Shown here one piece after another: positions 30,700 through 35,032 of a stretch of DNA of 35,032 bases. Both the position numbers and the translations under genes were made by a program. The first letter of the stretch is position 1. Each line of letters opens with the position of its first letter. Where the stretch lies: the NCBI GenBank assembly GCA_948479395.1, contig CAOLUI010000007.1, positions 9,899 through 44,930 on the forward strand, read 5' to 3'. The notes below the pieces were generated by a model. That model did not search any database and was not told the origin of the DNA. It saw nothing but the letters and a program-made list of their open reading frames with translations. Origin of the DNA: an uncultured Bacilli bacterium. GTDB lineage: Bacteria; Bacillota_I; Bacilli_A; RF39; UBA660.

Positions 30700-30834
30700 A
30701 TTCCTCCTTTTCCTTAAAACAGAAAAGCCCTTTTATGGGAAAAAGAGCTTCATTAAAAAGTATCTGTTTCCCTCGGTAGGATAATTAAGACATTTATCCC
30801 CTACTGTCTTTGGTAAAAACGCTTCTCTGCTTGT
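30700..30834 (-). promoter_or_regulatory. L10 leader with attenuator
   Basis: On the minus strand the hallmark pieces ACCAAAGACAGTAGGGG and CCTACCGAGGG of the uL10-binding kink-turn are present. After them a 10-bp stem (AAGCTCTTTT with AAAAGGGCTT) runs into TTTT, forming an attenuator before rplJ. Binding of excess uL10-bL12 would favour termination. Confidence 0.88.
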
Positions 30835-30863
30835 ATTATATTAAATTATATCTTAAATGTCAA
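30835..30863 (-). promoter_or_regulatory. rplJ-rplL promoter
   Basis: Perfect consensus on the minus strand: TTGACA, 17 bases, TATAAT. The -35 overlaps the last codons of rplA. Confidence 0.85.
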
Positions 30864-31551
30864 AAGAATTTTTATCTAATTTTATGCCTGGACCCATGGT
30901 TGATGAAATTGAAATAGACTTTATAAATTTTCCTTTAACACTAGCGGGTTTTAATTTAGAAATAGTTGAAATTATATATTCTAAATTTTCTTTTAATTTA
31001 TCATTATCAAATGAAACTTTACCCATTACACTGTGAATATTTCCATAAGAATCATTCTTATAGCTAACCATTCCTTTTTTAACATCCAAAATAGCTGATG
31101 AAACATTATTAGTAACAGTATTAGTCTTTGGATTAGGCATTAATCCTTTTGGTCCTAAAATTTTTCCAATTTTACCAAGCTCTGGCATCATATCTGGAGT
31201 TGCTATAATAACATCATAAGAAAACCAATTCTCCTTTTGAATCTTATCAATCATATCTTGGTCCCCAACATAATCAGCTCCTGCTTTACGTGCCTCTTCA
31301 GCTTGTGCGCCTTTAGCAATTACTAAAATAGATTTACTCTTTCCTGTTCCATGTGGTAATACAAATGATCCACGTAATTGTTGGTCAGCTTTTTTTGGAT
31401 CAATATTAAGCTTTATTGCAACATCAATTGAGCTATCAAATTTAGTAATTGAAGTTTCTTTAACCAATTTAATTGCTTCAGTAATATTATACTCTTTATT
31501 TTTTTCTAATTTTCCTAAAGCTTCCACATATTTTTTTCCAAACTTCTTCAA
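30853..31551 (-). CDS. rplA: ribosomal protein uL1
   Basis: The 232 residues include IDVAIKLNIDPKKADQQLRG near 42, LPHGTGKSKSILVIAKG, the GKILGPKGLMPNPKTNTV signature near 128 and the C-terminal KPASVKGKFIKSISISSTMGPGIKLD. uL1 forms the mobile L1 stalk and represses its own operon by binding the rplK leader. It follows rplK by 50 bases. Confidence 0.98.
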   Translation of the reverse strand: MKKFGKKYVEALGKLEKNKEYNITEAIKLVKETSITKFDSSIDVAIKLNIDPKKADQQLRGSFVLPHGTGKSKSILVIAKGAQAEEARKAGADYVGDQDMIDKIQKENWFSYDVIIATPDMMPELGKIGKILGPKGLMPNPKTNTVTNNVSSAILDVKKGMVSYKNDSYGNIHSVMGKVSFDNDKLKENLEYIISTISKLKPASVKGKFIKSISISSTMGPGIKLDKNSFDI

Positions 31552-31601
31552 TTCATTTCCTCCTAACTGTGGTTTATTAGCGGATTTTTTTTATTTAATT
31601 A

Positions 31602-32192
31602 TTATTCTTCTGTTTTATTTTCATCGCCTGCTACTGGAACTTCAACATTTCCACTAGCAAGTTCTTTTGCTTCTTCTTCCATTGCTGCTAACTCTTTATC
31701 TTTACGAGCCATTTCTGCTTCATGAACTTGAGCTTCCTTCGCTTGTTCTTGAAGTTCTTGATCATTTACGCCTTCAATAGCAATACCCATATTTCTTGCT
31801 GTGCCTTCAATGATATTCATTGCTGAAGTAACATCATAAGCATTTAAATCAGGCAATTTTGTCTCAGCAATCTTCTTAAGATCTTCTTTAGAAATAGTTG
31901 CAACGATTTCATTTGCTCCTTTTTGGCTTCCTTTTTGAATTTTAGCTGCCTTTTTTAACAAGAATCCAGCTGGAGCAGTCTTTATAACAAAATCAAATGA
32001 TCTATCATCATAAACAGAAATTTCAACTGGTAAAATATCTCCCATTTTATCTCTTGTAGCCTCATTAAATCTACTACAAAAATCCTGTATATTTATTCCA
32101 ACAGGTCCTAAACATGTTCCTACTGGTGGAGCAGGTGTTGCCTTACCAGCTTCAATTTGTAATTTAACTTTCTTTACGACTTCTTTAGCCAC
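31602..32192 (-). CDS. rplK: ribosomal protein uL11 with C-terminal extension
   Basis: The first 142 residues are standard uL11: KLQIEAGKATPAPPVGTCLGPVGINI, then DRSFDFVIKTAPAGFLLKKAAKI and NIIEGTARNMGI. The family stops there at 141-142 residues. This protein continues for about 55 more, rich in E, A and K and predicted as one helix (QEQAKEAQVHEAEMARKDKE...) with an acidic end. The start is the GTG at 32192 behind AGGAGGTG. The GTG nine bases upstream in the same frame lies inside that site. Cotranscribed with rplA. Confidence 0.95.
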   Translation of the reverse strand: MAKEVVKKVKLQIEAGKATPAPPVGTCLGPVGINIQDFCSRFNEATRDKMGDILPVEISVYDDRSFDFVIKTAPAGFLLKKAAKIQKGSQKGANEIVATISKEDLKKIAETKLPDLNAYDVTSAMNIIEGTARNMGIAIEGVNDQELQEQAKEAQVHEAEMARKDKELAAMEEEAKELASGNVEVPVAGDENKTEE

Positions 32193-32226
32193 GAAAAACA
32201 CCTCCTAATAAATTAATTTTCGTGTG

Positions 32227-32260
32227 AGTGGTCTTGGGCAAATCCGCATTCCCTCCCACT
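32227..32260 (-). promoter_or_regulatory. uL1-binding leader of rplK-rplA
   Basis: On the minus strand GTGG-GA-GGG ... GCCC-AAGA-CCAC forms a two-part helix broken by an internal loop, like the uL1 site on 23S rRNA. It sits between promoter and ribosome site, where uL1 feedback is known in other bacteria. Confidence 0.65.
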
Positions 32261-32301
32261 TACAAATACAATCTAAATAAATATATGCGATTGTATCTAA
32301 G

Positions 32302-32330
32302 ATAATAGCATAAAAATTATATATTTACAA
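32302..32330 (-). promoter_or_regulatory. rplK-rplA promoter
   Basis: On the minus strand TTGTAA, 17 bases, then TATTAT, between the nusG terminator and the leader. Confidence 0.6.
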
Positions 32331-32366
32331 CTATTTTTCATTTTTAAAAATAGCTAATAAATCAAC

Positions 32367-32389
32367 AAAAAAATTGCAATATGCAATTT
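32367..32389 (-). terminator. intrinsic terminator of secE-nusG
   Basis: AAATTGC/GCAATTT with a five-base loop and a T-run on the minus strand, directly abutting the nusG stop codon. Confidence 0.8.
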
Positions 32390-32923
32390 CTAAGCTTTAC
32401 TAACCTGAAATAATTCAACTTCTACTGGAGTCTCTTGTCCAAATAAATCAATTAAAACATTTAATTTATTATTCTCTACATCTATTGTATCAATAACTCC
32501 TGTCATACCCTTAAATGGACCGTCAATTACATTTACTCGATCTCCAACTTTTAACTCTGCTTCAATATCAACTCGAGATATTCCCATATTTACTAAAATA
32601 CGATCTATCTCTTGTGGAAGCAAAGGAGTTGGTTTTGCTCCCTTACCTGATGAACCAATAAAACCAGTAACACCTGGAGTATTACGAACAGCATACCAAG
32701 CCTCATCACTCATCACCATTTCGATTAAAACATAACCTGAGAACATTTTCTTTTTCTTTTCTTTTTTTACACCATCTTTTATTTCTACTTCTGTTGTCTC
32801 TGGAATAATAACTCTAAAAATATTATCTTGCATTTCCATCGATTCTTTTCGAGCTTCTAATTTTTCCTTTACTTTATCCTCATGTCCTACATAAGTTGTC
32901 ACTACATACCATTGTTTATCCAT
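32390..32923 (-). CDS. nusG: transcription termination/antitermination factor NusG
   Basis: The 177 residues have the NGN domain (QWYVVTTYVGHEDKVKEKLE at the start, KKMFSGYVLIEMVMSDEAWYAVRNTPGVTGFIG near 80) and a C-terminal KOW motif (VGDRVNVIDGPFKGMTGVIDTID near 127). It binds RNA polymerase and links it to ribosomes or Rho. Its ATG overlaps the TAA of secE by one base. Confidence 0.98.
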   Translation of the reverse strand: MDKQWYVVTTYVGHEDKVKEKLEARKESMEMQDNIFRVIIPETTEVEIKDGVKKEKKKKMFSGYVLIEMVMSDEAWYAVRNTPGVTGFIGSSGKGAKPTPLLPQEIDRILVNMGISRVDIEAELKVGDRVNVIDGPFKGMTGVIDTIDVENNKLNVLIDLFGQETPVEVELFQVSKA

Positions 32924-33144
32924 TAATTAAACACCCCTTTTATAACAGATAATCCCAAATCTAACACTTGAAAAAAAGCCATTACTACTACACAAAATAC
33001 CAAAGTAGCTACTGAATATTTAAAAACATCTTTTTTACTAGGCCAAGAAACCTTTTTCATTTCCCCTTTTATTCCTTTAAAAAAACCAATCTTATTTTCA
33101 TCTTTCTTTCTTTTTTTTGAATTTGTTTTTTCTTTAATTTTCAT
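32923..33144 (-). CDS. secE: preprotein translocase subunit SecE
   Basis: The 73-residue protein has a basic lead, the signature GFFKGIKGEMKKVSWPSKKDVFKYS and one membrane helix (VATLVFCVVVMAFFQVLDLGL). It clamps SecY. The start at 33144 follows a GAGGAG site; an in-frame ATG at 33177 would add 11 unlikely residues. The rpmG gene often found just upstream in Bacillus is absent. Confidence 0.94.
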   Translation of the reverse strand: MKIKEKTNSKKRKKDENKIGFFKGIKGEMKKVSWPSKKDVFKYSVATLVFCVVVMAFFQVLDLGLSVIKGVFN

Positions 33145-33165
33145 TAAAAACTCCTCTTTTTTCCA

Positions 33166-33190
33166 AAATAAAAACACTAATCCGTGTTCG
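33166..33190 (-). terminator. weak hairpin before secE
   Basis: AACAC/GTGTT with a six-base loop and TTTATTTT on the minus strand, between the sigma-factor gene and secE. The short stem makes it a weak terminator or attenuator. Confidence 0.4.
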
Positions 33191-33223
33191 TTACAGATAA
33201 TTTAACATATTATATATAAAATA

Positions 33224-33847
33224 TCAAGAATTTTCTCTTGTTTTTAAAATAATTTTAATTTTATTCTTTATTCTTTGAATAGCATTATCTACTTGTTTCG
33301 GATTTTTATCTAAAACATTAGCAATTTCTATATAAGATAAACCATTTATTAATAATTTATAGACTTCATATTCACTAGAAGAAAGGGATTTTTCTATTAT
33401 ATTTAATAACTCATCAAACTCTTCATCTTTTGTCATATTTACCAAAGGATCATTTAAACTATTATCACTAATAACATCTTTAAGAGGAATTTCATATTGT
33501 TCATAAATATGATCTAAAGATAAACTATCCAAAAAAACTTTATTCTTTATTCTCCCCGCTTTTTTTATAGTATTCTGTAATCTTCTATCAACGCACAAAG
33601 TAATAAAAGTTGATAAACTTGCATTTTTATCATCTTTAAAAGAATTAATTGCATCCGTAAAACCCACTAAAGCTTCTTGATATAAATCCTTATATTCAAA
33701 ACCAAATTTCATCGCTGAAAAAGCATATTTTTTAATAACAATATCTATAATATATTTATACTTCATATAAATAACATCTTTAGCATCTTCATTTTCTTCA
33801 CAAACTAACGAAAATAATTCACTATCTGAACATTCATCATATTCCAT
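33224..33847 (-). CDS. RNA polymerase sigma factor, SigH-like
   Basis: The 207 residues have sigma-70 region 2 (FGFEYKDLYQEALVGFTDAINSF with LSTFITLCVDRRLQNTIKKA) and region 4 (LSSSEYEVYKLLINGLSYIEIANVLDKNPKQVDNAIQRIK). Its place between rlmB and secE is that of Bacillus sigH, so it is probably the same gene by descent, though a sporulation role is not implied. Promoter targets are unknown. The stop is TGA, and this end fits the family, supporting TGA as a true stop. Confidence 0.88.
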   Translation of the reverse strand: MEYDECSDSELFSLVCEENEDAKDVIYMKYKYIIDIVIKKYAFSAMKFGFEYKDLYQEALVGFTDAINSFKDDKNASLSTFITLCVDRRLQNTIKKAGRIKNKVFLDSLSLDHIYEQYEIPLKDVISDNSLNDPLVNMTKDEEFDELLNIIEKSLSSSEYEVYKLLINGLSYIEIANVLDKNPKQVDNAIQRIKNKIKIILKTRENS

Positions 33848-33861
33848 TTATTTCATCCCCC

Positions 33862-34533
33862 CTATTTCATTGCAAAAATTAAAATTCCCGCCGCTACACT
33901 AGCATTTAAGCTATTTATCTTCCCCGACATTGGAATGCTAATTCTAAAATCCGTAATCTCTTCTACCGCTTTACTAATTCCCTTACCTTCGTTTCCTATA
34001 ATCAAAACTCTTTTAGGTGTATAATCTAAAGTTCGAAAATCATCACCATCCATAAAACTTGAATAAATAAAATAATCCTCTTTCTGTAACTTCTTTAAAG
34101 TCATAACTAAATTAGTTACTAAAACAATTTTTACTCGATCAAGAGCTCCACAACTAGTTTTCATTACAATATCATTTATCCTTACACTTCGGTCCTTAGG
34201 AATTATTAAAGACTTTACTCCTGCTGCCTCACACGTTCTAATAATAGCTCCAAAATTATGAACATCCTCTAAATGATCCAAAACAACTAAAAACTCTTCT
34301 TCTAAAACCGTTTCTAAAGAAAAATAATTATAATCATCAATATCTATAACCACTCCTTGATGATTACCTTTAACCATCAAATCAAGTTGTTTTTTTGAAA
34401 CCGTTAAATAATGAATATGCTTATTTTTTAAAAAACTCTCAATTTCCTTATCATGATTATTTTCCATAAGATATACTTTTCGGATTTTTTTTAACTCTAG
34501 ATCTTTTAAAACATTTTTACCATACACTAACAT
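33862..34533 (-). CDS. rlmB: 23S rRNA (guanosine-2'-O-)-methyltransferase RlmB/TrmH family
   Basis: A 223-residue SPOUT methyltransferase. It has a short N-terminal substrate-binding domain (MLVYGKNVLKDLE) and the three knot motifs VVLDHLEDVHNFGAIIRTCE near 93, VLIIGNEGKGIS near 177 and ISIPMSGKINSLNASVAAGI near 199. It transfers a methyl group from SAM to a ribose of rRNA. It precedes the sigma-factor gene by 14 bases, the Bacillus order. Confidence 0.9.
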   Translation of the reverse strand: MLVYGKNVLKDLELKKIRKVYLMENNHDKEIESFLKNKHIHYLTVSKKQLDLMVKGNHQGVVIDIDDYNYFSLETVLEEEFLVVLDHLEDVHNFGAIIRTCEAAGVKSLIIPKDRSVRINDIVMKTSCGALDRVKIVLVTNLVMTLKKLQKEDYFIYSSFMDGDDFRTLDYTPKRVLIIGNEGKGISKAVEEITDFRISIPMSGKINSLNASVAAGILIFAMK

Positions 34534-34551
34534 CGAATAAATCCTTCAAAA

Positions 34552-34809
34552 TCACTTTTTAAAAATGCGAGATGATCCATATTGTTTAATATTTTTCATC
34601 TTTTCTCGTTCATTAAGTAATTGTTGTTTTTCTAAATTTAATTTAATTTTCTTTAAGTTTTTCTTTTTACTTTTAAAAGACTCAATTCTATTAGGACTAA
34701 ATTTTTCTTCCGCTAAAAAAGGTGGCAAAAAAGTCATATTTAATAACACTGTATAGGCCACTATTAAAGACAATGCTTTTCTTCTTTTTTTATAATTAAT
34801 TATTTTCAT
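34552..34809 (-). CDS. small secreted or membrane-anchored basic protein, 85 aa
   Basis: A signal-like start (MKIINYKKRRKALSLIVAY then TVLLNMTFLPPFLAEE) is followed by a lysine-rich helical stretch (SKKKNLKKIKLNLEKQQLLNEREKMKN). I do not recognise it. The start at 34809 has an AGAAGG site; an in-frame ATG at 34854 is less likely. It lies 18 bases before rlmB and likely shares its transcript. Confidence 0.6.
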   Translation of the reverse strand: MKIINYKKRRKALSLIVAYTVLLNMTFLPPFLAEEKFSPNRIESFKSKKKNLKKIKLNLEKQQLLNEREKMKNIKQYGSSRIFKK

Positions 34810-34871
34810 ATTCAACCTTCTAAACATTTTTTCAATATAATAAAATAATATCAATTAAATTCTCAAATAGC

Positions 34872-34920
34872 AATAAAAAATAGTAAAAAGTTTTTTTACT
34901 ACATTCCTTACTATTTTATT
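34872..34920. terminator. intrinsic terminator of a gene beyond the window
   Basis: A 10-bp stem AAAATAGTAA/TTACTATTTT with a T-run on both sides. On the minus strand it would end a gene lying to the right. The last 110 bases show no other feature. Confidence 0.55.
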
Positions 34921-35032
34921 TTTAAAATAATTTATCTCATTAATTTCTCACTTTTCTGTTTTTAACAATCAATACTTATCTAAAATAATCTAAAAATATA
35001 TAACTATTATATAATTTATTTTAAAACAAATG

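Noticed and set aside
1..35032. TGA read as tryptophan throughout (mollicute code)
   Set aside because: Conserved tryptophans in fusA and others are TGG, and several genes, such as the sigma-factor gene, end naturally at TGA. Only one suspicious internal TGA was found.
1..35032. CRISPR arrays, insertion sequences, rRNA and tRNA genes
   Set aside because: No regularly spaced repeats, transposase frames, rRNA segments or complete tRNA cloverleafs were seen apart from the tRNA-like part of tmRNA.

Overview
The window is very AT-rich, bacterial and gene-dense, with most genes on the minus strand. Gene content and order point to a Bacillota (Firmicutes) chromosome. The order rlmB - sigH-like - secE - nusG - rplK - rplA - rplJ - rplL matches Bacillus, and rpsL - rpsG - fusA - tuf, secG - rnr - smpB - ssrA and an L10 leader are also present. 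A FemAB-type ligase, a DUF3048 protein and a penicillin-recognising serine hydrolase imply a peptidoglycan wall. Very low GC, small intergenic gaps and a tmRNA tag ending in -VFA recall the uncultured Bacilli/Mollicutes-like lineages (for example RF39); that placement is inference. TGG encodes the conserved tryptophans checked and TGA acts as a stop, so the standard bacterial code is assumed.

Left part (1-15,170) is accessory. It opens with a Nudix hydrolase, a deoxyribosyltransferase-like protein and a DHH phosphoesterase, then the 3' remnant of an ABC permease. Next comes a compact type VII-like secretion locus. Its parts are a double-Clp-domain ClpC-like ATPase, an EsaB/YukD ubiquitin-fold protein, a 1520-residue EssC/YukB pump, a WXG100-type protein (WNG variant), two small companion proteins, and a HerA-type ATPase. 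No EsaA, EssA or EssB is visible. Between essC and the WXG100 operon lies a 683-base gap holding what looks like an unrecognised RNA gene of about 490 nt on the plus strand. It has a near-consensus promoter back-to-back with the essC promoter, a chain of hairpins and an intrinsic terminator. Between HerA and the tmRNA gene are a phosphopantetheinyl-transferase-like protein that has lost its catalytic residues and a gene split by one in-frame TGA. Each is followed by a copy of the same 59-bp element. The tmRNA 3' flank is also partly duplicated there, which suggests an insertion hotspot at ssrA.

Middle part (15,170-24,190): ssrA, a small pilin-like/membrane protein on the plus strand, a DUF3048 protein, smpB, rnr, a type IV prepilin-like protein, secG, engB, a small membrane protein, a plus-strand FemAB ligase and a beta-lactamase-like hydrolase. 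smpB, rnr and ssrA form the trans-translation/RNA-decay module.

Right part (24,190-35,032): translation genes tuf, fusA, rpsG and rpsL. Then come three small membrane-anchored proteins, two of them related and pilin-like, followed by rplL, rplJ, rplA, rplK, nusG, secE, a sigma factor, rlmB and a small secreted protein. Several promoters, autoregulatory leaders (L10, L1/L11) and terminators can be read directly.
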